In this document: piece by piece, positions 47,772-56,102 of the stretch
Numbering within the stretch: position 1 is the first letter of the stretch
How the letters are laid out: the number at the start of each line of letters is the position of its first letter
DNA from: Phenylobacterium aquaticum
GTDB taxonomy: Bacteria; Pseudomonadota; Alphaproteobacteria; Caulobacterales; Caulobacteraceae
Assembly: GCF_947378715.1 (NCBI RefSeq)
Contig: NZ_CANCLE010000003.1
Location: 11,480 to 75,479, forward strand
Reading direction: 5' to 3'
DNA: 64,000 nt
The notes under the pieces: generated by a model
What the model was told of the DNA's origin: nothing
Database searches by the model: none
Seen by the model: only the letters and a program-made list of their open reading frames with translations
Program-made: the position numbers and the translations under genes

Positions 47772-48416
47772 ATGGCGTCCAGATTGAAGGTCGGGGTCGA
47801 TGTGCCCTGGGTGACCAGTTGGACCTCCGAGGCCCTGCTGGGGGTCGGGCCCTGCGCGACCGTCGACGGTCGCCTGGCCATCGGTCAGGCCGAGCGGCCG
47901 GGCGAGGGCAAGCCGCAATATTCGCGCAATCACCTGCGCCGCCAGCGCGACAGCGTGCGCCGCATGCTCTGCCCCATGTGCGGTGAGCCGACCGCGCCCG
48001 GGGATCGTTGGCATCAGACCGGCAAGCTGATGGCGGTCGGCGCGCTGCGGGCCCGGGGTCTGGGGGCCGTCACCCCTGCGGACCTCCCCGACGCCCAGAT
48101 CGTGCTGAACGCCGGCGCGATCTCCCCCAGCCACAAGGCCTGCGCGGAGCGGGCGCTGGAGCATTGCCCGCACCTGGGCGCCGATCCCGACCCGACGATC
48201 CGGCCGTTCCCGGCCCGCTGGGCGGTGTTTCCGCTGACGGTGGAGGCCCAGGCGCCGGGCGGGGCCTTGCTGGCTGCGCCGCGACCGCCGATCTCGGTGA
48301 TCAGCTTCCTGCAGCTGGTGGGGGTCACCGACGGCATGCAGCGCGATTGGCGCCAGAGGTTGAAGGCCGAGACCGGACCTAGCCGATCCAGCGCAGGGCG
48401 CGTGCGAACAGGCTGA
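47772..48416 (+). CDS. Hypothetical protein with paired Cys motifs
   Basis: 214 residues, soluble. LCPMCGEP gives one Cys-x2-Cys, and KACAERALEHCPHL gives Cys-x7-Cys, a likely single zinc site. An Arg-rich stretch (RNHLRRQRDSVRRM) precedes the first pair. The CxxC ... CPHL layout recalls short zinc-binding proteins of actinobacteria and phages, but I cannot name a family. Its last 38 bases overlap the convergent phosphotransferase gene; the Arg/Ser-rich C-terminus lies in that overlap. Confidence 0.65.
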   Translation: MASRLKVGVDVPWVTSWTSEALLGVGPCATVDGRLAIGQAERPGEGKPQYSRNHLRRQRDSVRRMLCPMCGEPTAPGDRWHQTGKLMAVGALRARGLGAVTPADLPDAQIVLNAGAISPSHKACAERALEHCPHLGADPDPTIRPFPARWAVFPLTVEAQAPGGALLAAPRPPISVISFLQLVGVTDGMQRDWRQRLKAETGPSRSSAGRVRTG

Positions 48417-49407
48417 GCGTCTGGGCGTGCAGGCGATCGCCCGTGGGCTTGGGCGCGCGGCCTGCGCAGGCCCGGGCGTGGGTGCCTTCCAGGATGATGC
48501 CCAGCTTGTAGCAGGCCAGGACGGCGTACCAGTCGAGGCTGGCGAGATCGCGCGCCGTGCGCGGGCGGTAATGTTCGACCAACTGGGCGGCGGTGGGGAA
48601 CCCGGTCCAGGGCTTGACGGTGACCACCGACGGATCGGGGATCTCGCCCTCCGGCCAGGTGGCCATCAGCCAGCCGAGATCCAGCAGGGGATCGCCGATG
48701 GTGGTCAGCTCCCAGTCGACGATGGCCGCCAGTTCCGGCCCGTCATGGCGATACATGACATTGGCCAGGTGATAGTCGCCGTGGATGATGCCGGGGATGA
48801 AGCTTTGCGGTTGGTTGGCGGTCAGCCAGGCGGCGACCTTGTCCACGCCGGGGATCTCAGCCGGTCCGGTCCAGCCTTCGAACTCTGAATAGGACGCGAG
48901 CTGGCCCTTCCAGCGCTCCACCTGGCGGCCGAGATAGTTGTCCGGCTTGCCGAACCCCTCAAGCCCAAGGGCGCGGTAGTCGAGCGCGCCCAGGGCGGCG
49001 ATGCCCTCGACCAGGGCCAGGCCCATGCGGTGGCGGATATCCGGCGATCCCGCATGCAGGGGCGGCAGGCCGGTGGTCGGATTGAAGCCGTCGATCGGCT
49101 CCATCAGATAGAAGGCCGCCCCGATGACGTCCTCCTCCGGACAGGCGGCGATCAGACGCGGATGCGGCACGCCCGTTTCGGCGATGGCCGCCAGCATCCG
49201 GGCCTCGCGGCGCATGGTCTCATTGGAATTGGCCCGAAGATGCGGCGGCGGCCGGCGCAGGACATAGGTCCGCTCCCCGCGCCGGAACTTCAGCAGGATG
49301 TTCTGGGTGCCGCCGGCCAGCAGGGCGGCGTCCTCCAGCGGGCCCGCGCCCAGGCCCTGACGATCCATCCAGGCGCTGAGCGCGCCCAGGTCCACTGCCG
49401 TTTCCAC
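48379..49407 (-). CDS. Aminoglycoside-phosphotransferase-fold protein (ACAD10-like)
   Basis: 342 residues. Kinase-fold motifs: NILLKFRRGERTYVLRRPP with the ATP Lys region, catalytic loop IIHGDYHLANVMYR, and metal Asp in AIVDWELTTIGDPLLDLGW. This subgroup is common beside acyl-CoA dehydrogenases and is thought to phosphorylate hydroxyacyl substrates. No acyl-CoA dehydrogenase is nearby. Start is GTG at 49407. A related gene lies at 54898-55947. Confidence 0.85.
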   Translation of the reverse strand: METAVDLGALSAWMDRQGLGAGPLEDAALLAGGTQNILLKFRRGERTYVLRRPPPHLRANSNETMRREARMLAAIAETGVPHPRLIAACPEEDVIGAAFYLMEPIDGFNPTTGLPPLHAGSPDIRHRMGLALVEGIAALGALDYRALGLEGFGKPDNYLGRQVERWKGQLASYSEFEGWTGPAEIPGVDKVAAWLTANQPQSFIPGIIHGDYHLANVMYRHDGPELAAIVDWELTTIGDPLLDLGWLMATWPEGEIPDPSVVTVKPWTGFPTAAQLVEHYRPRTARDLASLDWYAVLACYKLGIILEGTHARACAGRAPKPTGDRLHAQTLSLFARALRWIG

Positions 49408-49556
49408 CCTGTCTCGTCCTTCGCGCGGATGTTTCCGTCGCCGCCATAGCGGCCATCCGCGAGGCGCTTGGCAATGATGTCGTGGCGGAAGGCGGTTCAG
49501 GTCTTGCCGGTTCCGTCCCGCTGCGGCTCAGTACGGCCCTGTCACGCGGGGGCGAC

Positions 49557-50582
49557 ATGCGCAGGCTGATTCTGATTCTCGGGCTGTTGTTCGCGCCGCT
49601 GGCGGCCCAGGCCGCGCCGATCCCGATCAAGGTGGTGGTGCTCACCACCTTCGAGGCCGGCGCCGACACCGGCGACGCGCCGGGCGAATTCCAGGCCTGG
49701 GCTGAGCGCTATCCCCTGACCCAGACCCTGGCCGTGCCCGGCATCGAACGGCCGGTGCGGCTGTCGGACGATGGCGTGCTGGGCGTGGTCACCGGCATGC
49801 GCGGCCGGGCGCGGGAGAGCGTCGCCGCCCTGGCCCTGTCGCCGCAGTTCGATCTCAGCCACGCCTATTGGATCGTGGCCGGCATCGCCGGCGTCGATCC
49901 GCGCACCGGCTCGATCGGCTCGGCGGCCTGGGCCCGCTACGTGGTCGACGCCGACCCGGCCTATGAGATGGACGACCGCGAGATCCCCGCCGACTGGCCC
50001 AACGGCCTCTATGGCCCAGGCGCCGGAAAGCCCGGCCTGAAGGGCGCCGCGCCAGGGTCCAGCGACATGGTCTGGGCGCTCAATCCCGGCCTCACCGACT
50101 GGGCCTATGGCCTGACCCGCAATGTGGCCCTGCCCGACTCCGCCACCTTGCAGACCGATCGCGCCCGCTATCCCAGCGAGCCCGAGGCGCTGAAGCCGCC
50201 GCACGTCTTTCTTGGCGATGTGCTGGGGACCACCCGCTTCTGGCATGGAACCCGGCGCACCGAGTGGGCGCGGGCCTGGATCAAGACTTGGACGGACGGC
50301 AAGGGCGTCTTCGCCATGACCGATTGCGAGGACCAGGGGATCCTGGATGTGCTCAGCCTCTTTGGCCGCCAGGGACGGGTCGACGCCCGGCGCGTGCTCG
50401 TCCTGCGCACCGCCAGCAACTATTCCCGCGAGGGCGACGCCGATAGCCCGGTCCTGAAGTTCGCGCAGGGCGGGCCCCGCGCCGGATTCGAGGCCGCCTG
50501 GCTGACCGGCGCGCCGGTGGTCAAGGCCCTGGTCGCCGGCTGGGCGACCTACGAGACCAACCTGCCGGGAGCCGCAAAATGA
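49557..50582 (+). CDS. NUP family purine nucleoside protein with signal peptide
   Basis: 341 residues. A signal peptide (LILILGLLFAPLAAQA) is followed by a NUP family domain: IKVVVLTTFEAGADTGDAPGE and WIVAGIAGVDPRTGSIGSAAW. It has no multi-pass membrane profile despite the family name permease. The fold is related to purine nucleoside phosphorylases, so a periplasmic nucleoside-binding or -cleaving role is plausible (inference). It overlaps the downstream purine permease by ATGA. Confidence 0.85.
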   Translation: MRRLILILGLLFAPLAAQAAPIPIKVVVLTTFEAGADTGDAPGEFQAWAERYPLTQTLAVPGIERPVRLSDDGVLGVVTGMRGRARESVAALALSPQFDLSHAYWIVAGIAGVDPRTGSIGSAAWARYVVDADPAYEMDDREIPADWPNGLYGPGAGKPGLKGAAPGSSDMVWALNPGLTDWAYGLTRNVALPDSATLQTDRARYPSEPEALKPPHVFLGDVLGTTRFWHGTRRTEWARAWIKTWTDGKGVFAMTDCEDQGILDVLSLFGRQGRVDARRVLVLRTASNYSREGDADSPVLKFAQGGPRAGFEAAWLTGAPVVKALVAGWATYETNLPGAAK

Positions 50583-51904
50583 GCCTGCTCGAGAACACCT
50601 TCCAGCTGAAGGCCCGGGGGACCAATGTCCGGACCGAGCTGCTCGCCGGCCTGACCACCTTCCTGACCATGGCCTATATCATCCTGGTCAATCCCTCGAT
50701 CCTCGGCCAGACGGGCATGCCGCCCGCCGCCGTGGCCGCCGCCACCTGCCTGGCCGCCGGCGTGGGCTGCATCCTGATGGGGATGCTCGCCAACTACCCG
50801 ATCGCTCTGGCCCCCGGCATGGGGCTGAACGCCTATTTCACCTTCACGGTGGTCAAGGGCATGGGGATCCCGTGGCAGACGGCGCTGGGCCTGGTGTTCA
50901 TCTCCGGCGTGCTGTTCCTGATCCTGACCTTCGCAGGCGTCAGGAAGCTGATCGTCAACGCCATTCCTCGCACCCTGTTCTCGGCCATAGCCGCCGGCAT
51001 CGGCCTGTTCATCGCCTTCATCGGCCTGAAGAGCGCCGGCATCGTCACCGGCAACCCGGCCACCACGGTGGGGCTGGGCGACCTGCATAGTCCGGGCGTC
51101 CTGCTGGCCCTGCTGGGCCTGGCGATCATCGCGGTGCTGGAGGTGTGGAAGGTGCGCGGCGGGATCCTGATCGGGATCGTCGTCACCTCACTGATCGGCT
51201 GGGGCCTGCATCTCGCCCAGTGGTCGCCCCAGCCCTATAGCGTCGCCCAGATGACCGCCACGGCCTTCCAGCTGGATATACCGGCGGCCTTCGGGATCGG
51301 CGGCAAGGGGCTGGGCCTGGCCCTGATCGAGATCCTGTTCGTCTTCGTCTTCGTCGACCTGTTCGACAACGTCGGCACTCTGGTCGCGGTCTCGACCAAG
51401 GCCGGCCTGGTCCAGCCGGACGGAACCATTCCGCGCCTCAACCGCATTCTGTTCGCCGACGCCACCGCCACGGTGGTCGGCGCCCTGGCCGGCACCAGCA
51501 CGGTGGTCAGCTATATCGAGAGCGCGTCCGGGGTCTCGGCGGGCGGCCGCACCGGCCTCACGGCGGTGGTCACCGGCCTGTTATTCCTCGCCGCCCTGTT
51601 CGTGGCCCCGTGGGCCCAGGCGATTCCCGCCGCCGCCACCGCCCCGGCCCTGATCCTGGTGGGCGCGATGATGATGGCCCCGCTGGCCGACATCGACTGG
51701 AAGGACCCCGTGGTGTCGATCCCGGCCTTCCTGACGCTGATCGCCATTCCGTTGACCTTCTCCATCGCCAATGGCCTGGCCTTCGGGGTGATCGCCTGCG
51801 CGGTGCTGAAGATCGCCGCCCGACGGATCGGCCGCGAGGACTGGCTGCTGCTGTTGCTGGCCGTGCTGTTCATCGCCCGCTTCGCCTATATGGCCGGGGC
51901 CTAA
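50579..51904 (+). CDS. NCS2/AzgA-type purine permease
   Basis: 441 residues, about 12 transmembrane helices. The N-terminus TELLAGLTTFLTMAYIILVNP and the family motifs ALAPGMGLNAYFTF, FVFVFVDLFDNVGTLVAV and GTSTVVSYIESASGVSAGGR identify a nucleobase:H+ symporter of the adenine/guanine/hypoxanthine type. It is coupled to the NUP gene by a 4-base overlap, suggesting that bases released outside the membrane are imported here. It ends in a 4-base overlap with the convergent MarR gene. Confidence 0.93.
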   Translation: MSLLENTFQLKARGTNVRTELLAGLTTFLTMAYIILVNPSILGQTGMPPAAVAAATCLAAGVGCILMGMLANYPIALAPGMGLNAYFTFTVVKGMGIPWQTALGLVFISGVLFLILTFAGVRKLIVNAIPRTLFSAIAAGIGLFIAFIGLKSAGIVTGNPATTVGLGDLHSPGVLLALLGLAIIAVLEVWKVRGGILIGIVVTSLIGWGLHLAQWSPQPYSVAQMTATAFQLDIPAAFGIGGKGLGLALIEILFVFVFVDLFDNVGTLVAVSTKAGLVQPDGTIPRLNRILFADATATVVGALAGTSTVVSYIESASGVSAGGRTGLTAVVTGLLFLAALFVAPWAQAIPAAATAPALILVGAMMMAPLADIDWKDPVVSIPAFLTLIAIPLTFSIANGLAFGVIACAVLKIAARRIGREDWLLLLLAVLFIARFAYMAGA

Positions 51905-52368
51905 GGGGCGACCCGGGCGAGCAGGGCCTTCAGGGTCGCGATCTCGTCTGCGGTCAGGTCGCCCGCCGCCTCGCGGTCATGGGCGCGGACCTCGGCGATG
52001 ATGGCGGGCAGGCGCGCCTGGCCCGCCGCCGACAGGGCAAGCGCCTGGGCGCGGGCGTCACCCGGGATGGGCTGGCGCGCGACCAGGTCCCCCAGCCCCT
52101 CGACGATGGCCAGCGCGCCGGAGCGGGCTATGCCCATGATGGCGGCGAGTTCGGTCTGCTTCAGGCCCGGATTGGCCGCGATCAACACCAGGGCCGAGAA
52201 CCTCTGGGTGGTCACGCCCAAGGCCCCCAGCCGGGCGTCGAAGGCCTCCGTCACCCGGATCTGGGCGCGGCGCACCTCATAGCCCAAGAGCTCGTCCAGC
52301 ACCCCATAGTCGACGCCGGGGCGATGGGGCTGGAAGGACCGGCGGATCGGACGGGGGCTTTTGGTCAT
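51901..52368 (-). CDS. MarR-family transcriptional regulator
   Basis: 155 residues, all-helical with a winged helix: LKQTELAAIMGIARSGALAI is the recognition region and AQALALSAAGQARLPAI the wing. It is divergent from the flavin monooxygenase gene. The spacer holds a perfect 21-base palindrome (ATTGTTAT-N5-ATAACAAT), the size expected for a MarR dimer. It probably represses itself and the monooxygenase cluster until an aromatic ligand binds. Confidence 0.92.
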   Translation of the reverse strand: MTKSPRPIRRSFQPHRPGVDYGVLDELLGYEVRRAQIRVTEAFDARLGALGVTTQRFSALVLIAANPGLKQTELAAIMGIARSGALAIVEGLGDLVARQPIPGDARAQALALSAAGQARLPAIIAEVRAHDREAAGDLTADEIATLKALLARVAP

Positions 52369-52397
52369 CGGAGCGGGCGGTTGAAGTCCGGATGAGG

Positions 52398-52418
52398 ATT
52401 GTTATAGTCCATAACAAT
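52398..52418. promoter_or_regulatory. MarR operator
   Basis: Perfect inverted repeat ATTGTTAT-AGTCC-ATAACAAT, AT-rich in a GC-rich genome, 30 bases from the MarR start and 38 from the monooxygenase start. Confidence 0.8.
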
Positions 52419-52455
52419 AAGCGGTGACGCGCCGCATGTCTGCAGGGAGGACGCC

Positions 52456-53682
52456 ATGCAGGTCATCATAGCAGGCGCTGGGATCGGCGGTCTCGCTGCG
52501 GCCCTTGCGCTGCAGGCGGCCGGCCACGAGGTGACGGTGTTCGAGGCCGCGCCGCACATCCTGCCGCTGGGGGTGGGCATCAATCTCCTGCCCCATGCCG
52601 CGGAGGTGCTGGACGAACTGGGCCTGATCGACGCCCTGCTGGCCCAGGGGGTGGCGACCCTGGAGCTGGTCTATTTCAACCGCTTCGGCCAGCGCATCTG
52701 GGGGGAGCCGCGGGGTCGGTCGGCCGGTCACGCCGCCCCCCAGATCTCCCTGCCTCGGGGCGCCTTGCAAGGGGTGCTGTTCGACGCCGCCGTCGCCCGG
52801 CTCGACGAGGGCCGGGTGGTCTGCGACCGCCGTCTGGCCGGCCATGAGCAGACCTCAGGCGCGATCACCGCGCGCTTCAGCGACGCCGGAGGTGAGGCCC
52901 ACTCTGTCACCGCCGACATCTTGATCGCCGCCGACGGCATTCATTCCGTGGCCCGGGCCGGGCTCTTTCCGGACGAAGGTCCGCCGGTCTATGGCGGCCG
53001 GATTCTCTGGCGCGCGACCAGCCTGGCCCAACCCTTCCTGACCGGCGCCAGCATGATCATGGCCGGTCACCAGGATCAGAAGTTCGTCGCCTATCCGATC
53101 TCCAGGCCTGGCCCGGACGGGCGCCAGAGGATCAACTGGATCGCCGAGTTGCGGATCGCCGAGAGCCTGAAGCGCGAGGATTGGAACCGCTCGGGCGACC
53201 TGGCCGATTTTCTGCCGCGCTTCACCGACTGGCGGTTCGACTGGCTGGACGTTCCCGGCCTGATCGAAGGCGCGGAGGTGGTCTATGAATTCCCCCTGGT
53301 CGACCGCGATCCCCTGCCGCGCTGGAGCCACGGGCGCATGACCCTGCTGGGTGACGCCGCCCACGCCATGTATCCGATCGGCTCCAACGGGGCGAGCCAG
53401 GCCATCCTCGACGCCCGCGCCCTGGTCCGGACGCTCGGCGCCCATGCCGACCCGGTCGAGGCGCTCGCCGCCTATGAGGCCGAGCGCCTGCCCGCCACCG
53501 CCGCCATCGTCCGCGCCAATCGTGGCAATGGCCCGGAACAATGCATGCAGATGGCCCAGGAGCGGGCGCCGGACGGCTTTACGCGGATCGAGGAGGTGTT
53601 CGCCGACGGCGAGCTGGCCGCTATCGCCGCCCGCTACAAGGCGCTGACCGGCCTGAAGCCCCAGCCGGAGACCGCCGCATGA
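52456..53682 (+). CDS. FAD-dependent aromatic-ring monooxygenase
   Basis: 408 residues of the salicylate/3-hydroxybenzoate hydroxylase type. N-terminal FAD motif IIAGAGIGGLAAALALQ, middle DG motif ILIAADGIHSVAR, and C-terminal GD motif MTLLGDAAHAMYPIGSNGAS are all intact. The FAD is probably reduced by NAD(P)H. It is the first gene of a three-gene set (monooxygenase, DUF3237, hydrolase) behind a MarR operator. Substrate unknown. The stop overlaps the next start as ATGA. Confidence 0.92.
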   Translation: MQVIIAGAGIGGLAAALALQAAGHEVTVFEAAPHILPLGVGINLLPHAAEVLDELGLIDALLAQGVATLELVYFNRFGQRIWGEPRGRSAGHAAPQISLPRGALQGVLFDAAVARLDEGRVVCDRRLAGHEQTSGAITARFSDAGGEAHSVTADILIAADGIHSVARAGLFPDEGPPVYGGRILWRATSLAQPFLTGASMIMAGHQDQKFVAYPISRPGPDGRQRINWIAELRIAESLKREDWNRSGDLADFLPRFTDWRFDWLDVPGLIEGAEVVYEFPLVDRDPLPRWSHGRMTLLGDAAHAMYPIGSNGASQAILDARALVRTLGAHADPVEALAAYEAERLPATAAIVRANRGNGPEQCMQMAQERAPDGFTRIEEVFADGELAAIAARYKALTGLKPQPETAA

Positions 53683-54128
53683 CCCCGGCCCTGACCCCGC
53701 TGATGACCCTTGAGGTCGTCGTCGCCCCGCCCGTGTCGGTCGACCCCGGAACGCCCGGCCGCCGGTTCATTCCTATCGTTGGCGGAACCGTGTCCGGCGG
53801 GCTGGAGGGCCAGGTGCTGGCGGGCGGCGGCGACTGGCAGACCCTGTGGGCCGATGGGCGCATGGACATCTCCGCGCACTACATCCTCGACATCACCGGC
53901 CACGGGACGGTGGAGATCCGCTCGGAAGGGGTGCGCGCCGGACCGCCGGAGGTGCTGGCCGCCCTGGCGCGGGGCGAGGCGGTCGATCCCGGGCTCTACT
54001 ATTTCCGCACCGCCGTTCGGATGCGCACGGCCGCGCCGGGGCTGGCGCGGCTGAACGCCGTCCTGGCGCTCGCTACCGGTGAGCGGCTGGCCGACCAGGT
54101 GCGGCTGCAGGTTTTTGAGATCGGATAG
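53679..54128 (+). CDS. DUF3237 family protein
   Basis: 149 residues. FIPIVGGTVSGGLEGQVLAGG and WADGRMDISAHYILD are typical of DUF3237, a beta-barrel family often beside aromatic or steroid degradation genes; the biochemical role is unknown. It is translationally coupled to the monooxygenase and 11 bases before the hydrolase. Confidence 0.85.
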   Translation: MTPALTPLMTLEVVVAPPVSVDPGTPGRRFIPIVGGTVSGGLEGQVLAGGGDWQTLWADGRMDISAHYILDITGHGTVEIRSEGVRAGPPEVLAALARGEAVDPGLYYFRTAVRMRTAAPGLARLNAVLALATGERLADQVRLQVFEIG

Positions 54129-54139
54129 GGGATCAGAGC

Positions 54140-54901
54140 ATGGCTGACCGTTTCAAGACCTCTGACGGCCTGACCCTGGCCTGGCATGAATGGGGCGCCG
54201 GGCACGGCGGCCCGCCGGTGCTGCTGCACCACGGCTTCGGGGCCAGCGCCAAGCTGAACTGGCTGGCGGCCGGGGTGGTCGCCGCCCTGACCGATGCCGG
54301 GCGTCGCGTGATCGCCATCGACGCCCGTGGCCATGGGGAGTCCGAGAAGCCGCACGATCCGGCCTTCTATGGCGAGGACCGCATGTCCCGCGACCTGTCG
54401 GAGCTGATTGACCATCTGGGCCTCAGCGAGGTCGATCTGGTCGGCTATTCCATGGGCGCCATCGTCGCCCTGATCACGGGGACCCGGGAGCGCCGGCTGC
54501 GCCGCCTGATCATCGGCGGGGTGGGGGACGGAATCCTGGCGCGCGGCGGCGTGGACACCCGCGTCGTTGACAATCGCGACATCGTCGCCGCCCTGCTTGC
54601 CGACGACCTCTCGACCATCGCGCCCTCAGCCCTGCCGTTCCGCCAGATGGCCGACGCCACCGGCGCAGACCGCAAGGCGCTCGCCGCCCAGGCCCAGGTG
54701 GTGCATGCGGAGCCCATTGCCCTGCAGGATATCATCGTGCCGACCCTGGTGATCGCCGGAGACAGGGACCCCTTGGCCGCCAATCCCGAGCGCCTGGCCG
54801 CCGCCATCCCGGGCGCCAGGGCCGTGATCACCCCGGGCGACCATCGGGGCGCGGTCTCCAGGCCGGAGTTCGCCGCCGCGATCGTGGCGTTCCTGAGCTA
54901 G
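54140..54901 (+). CDS. Alpha/beta hydrolase of the monooxygenase cluster
   Basis: 253 residues: LLHHGFGASAKLNW oxyanion region, nucleophile VGYSMGAIVALI, AGDRDPLAANPE acid and a His in TPGDHRGAV. It may cleave an ester or ring-opened product of the monooxygenase. It ends in a 4-base overlap with the convergent phosphotransferase gene. Confidence 0.88.
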   Translation: MADRFKTSDGLTLAWHEWGAGHGGPPVLLHHGFGASAKLNWLAAGVVAALTDAGRRVIAIDARGHGESEKPHDPAFYGEDRMSRDLSELIDHLGLSEVDLVGYSMGAIVALITGTRERRLRRLIIGGVGDGILARGGVDTRVVDNRDIVAALLADDLSTIAPSALPFRQMADATGADRKALAAQAQVVHAEPIALQDIIVPTLVIAGDRDPLAANPERLAAAIPGARAVITPGDHRGAVSRPEFAAAIVAFLS

Positions 54902-55947
54902 CGCCGCAGCGCCTCCAGCGCAGTGGTCGCCAGGATCTTCACCCCGGAATTGTCGGTGCTGGGCTCGCCCGAACCGATGCCGTCGAGATTGCGCTTGAAG
55001 ACGCCCTGGCTGATCGAGGCCAGGCGGAACAGCGAGAAGGCCAGATAGAACGGGAAGTCGACGATCTCGTCGCGGCCGGTCAAGCGGGCATAGGTCGCCA
55101 CATATTCCGCTTCGGTGGGAATGCCGCTGGCGGCCAGGTCGATCCCATCCAGCGTGCCCCAGCTCTCCGACCGCGAGTGCCACAGGATGCAGTTGTAGCC
55201 GATGTCGGCCAGGGGATGGCCGAGGGTGCAGAGCTCCCAGTCCAACACCGCGATGATCCGCGGCTCGGTGGGGTGGAACATCACGTTCTCCAGCCGATAG
55301 TCCCCATGGGCGATGGTCACCGTGTCGTCGCTCGGGATGCGGGGCGGAAGCTCGGCGATCAGCGCCTCCATGGCCGGGATCAGCTCCGTCTCGGCGCCCC
55401 GGTACTGCTTGATCCAGCGCCCGACCTGGCGGTCGAAATAGTTGCCGGGCCGGCCAAAGTCGGCGAGGCCCACCGCGACCGGGTCGACGGCGTGCAGCAG
55501 GGTCATGACCCGCACCAGCTCATCATAGATCGCCCGGCGCTCGGCCGGGGCCATGCCGGGCAGGCGGGCGTCGCGGAAGATGCGGCCCTCCAGGAAGTCC
55601 ATGACGTAGAAGCTGGTGCCGACGACGCTCTCGTCCTCGCAGAGCGCACGCATGCGCGGCACAGGCACGGGCGTGTCACCGAGCGCCTTCATCACCCGAT
55701 ATTCGCGGTCGACCTGGTGGGCGCTGGCCAGCAGCTGGCCCGGCGGCTTCTTGCGCATCACATAGCGCGCCGCCGGCGTGGTCAGCAGATAGGTGGGGTT
55801 CGAGGCCCCGCCCTTGAACTGTTGGACGCTGAGCGGGCCAACATAGCCGTCCACATGATCCTTGAGCCAGGCGTCGAGCACGGACTCATCAAGCCGGTGC
55901 GCGGGCCGCACATCGCCCAGGCTAGGTGTCCCCGGATCATCCGCCAT
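54898..55947 (-). CDS. Aminoglycoside-phosphotransferase-fold protein (ACAD10-like), second copy
   Basis: 349 residues, with catalytic loop TIAHGDYRLENVMFH and metal site AVLDWELCTLGHPLADIGY. FKGGASNPTYLL and YVMRKKPPGQLLASAHQVDREY match the ACAD10-like subgroup. It is a paralogue of the protein at 48379-49407, sharing the WELxTxGxPLxDxG segment. ATG at 55947 follows GGGAGG; a longer in-frame start at 56055 lacks support. Confidence 0.87.
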   Translation of the reverse strand: MADDPGTPSLGDVRPAHRLDESVLDAWLKDHVDGYVGPLSVQQFKGGASNPTYLLTTPAARYVMRKKPPGQLLASAHQVDREYRVMKALGDTPVPVPRMRALCEDESVVGTSFYVMDFLEGRIFRDARLPGMAPAERRAIYDELVRVMTLLHAVDPVAVGLADFGRPGNYFDRQVGRWIKQYRGAETELIPAMEALIAELPPRIPSDDTVTIAHGDYRLENVMFHPTEPRIIAVLDWELCTLGHPLADIGYNCILWHSRSESWGTLDGIDLAASGIPTEAEYVATYARLTGRDEIVDFPFYLAFSLFRLASISQGVFKRNLDGIGSGEPSTDNSGVKILATTALEALRR

Positions 55948-56102
55948 GGCGCTCGTCCTCCCTGTTTGGCGGGAAGGATAGACGCCTTTCCGCTGCGGTG
56001 GGGAAGGGCCATGCGTCGATGTATGGCGGCGGTTCAAACTCATGCGCTGCATCAAGGCGCGCCCTCAGGGCATATGCCCCTAGTCTCAGATCGAGGTCCG
56101 CC

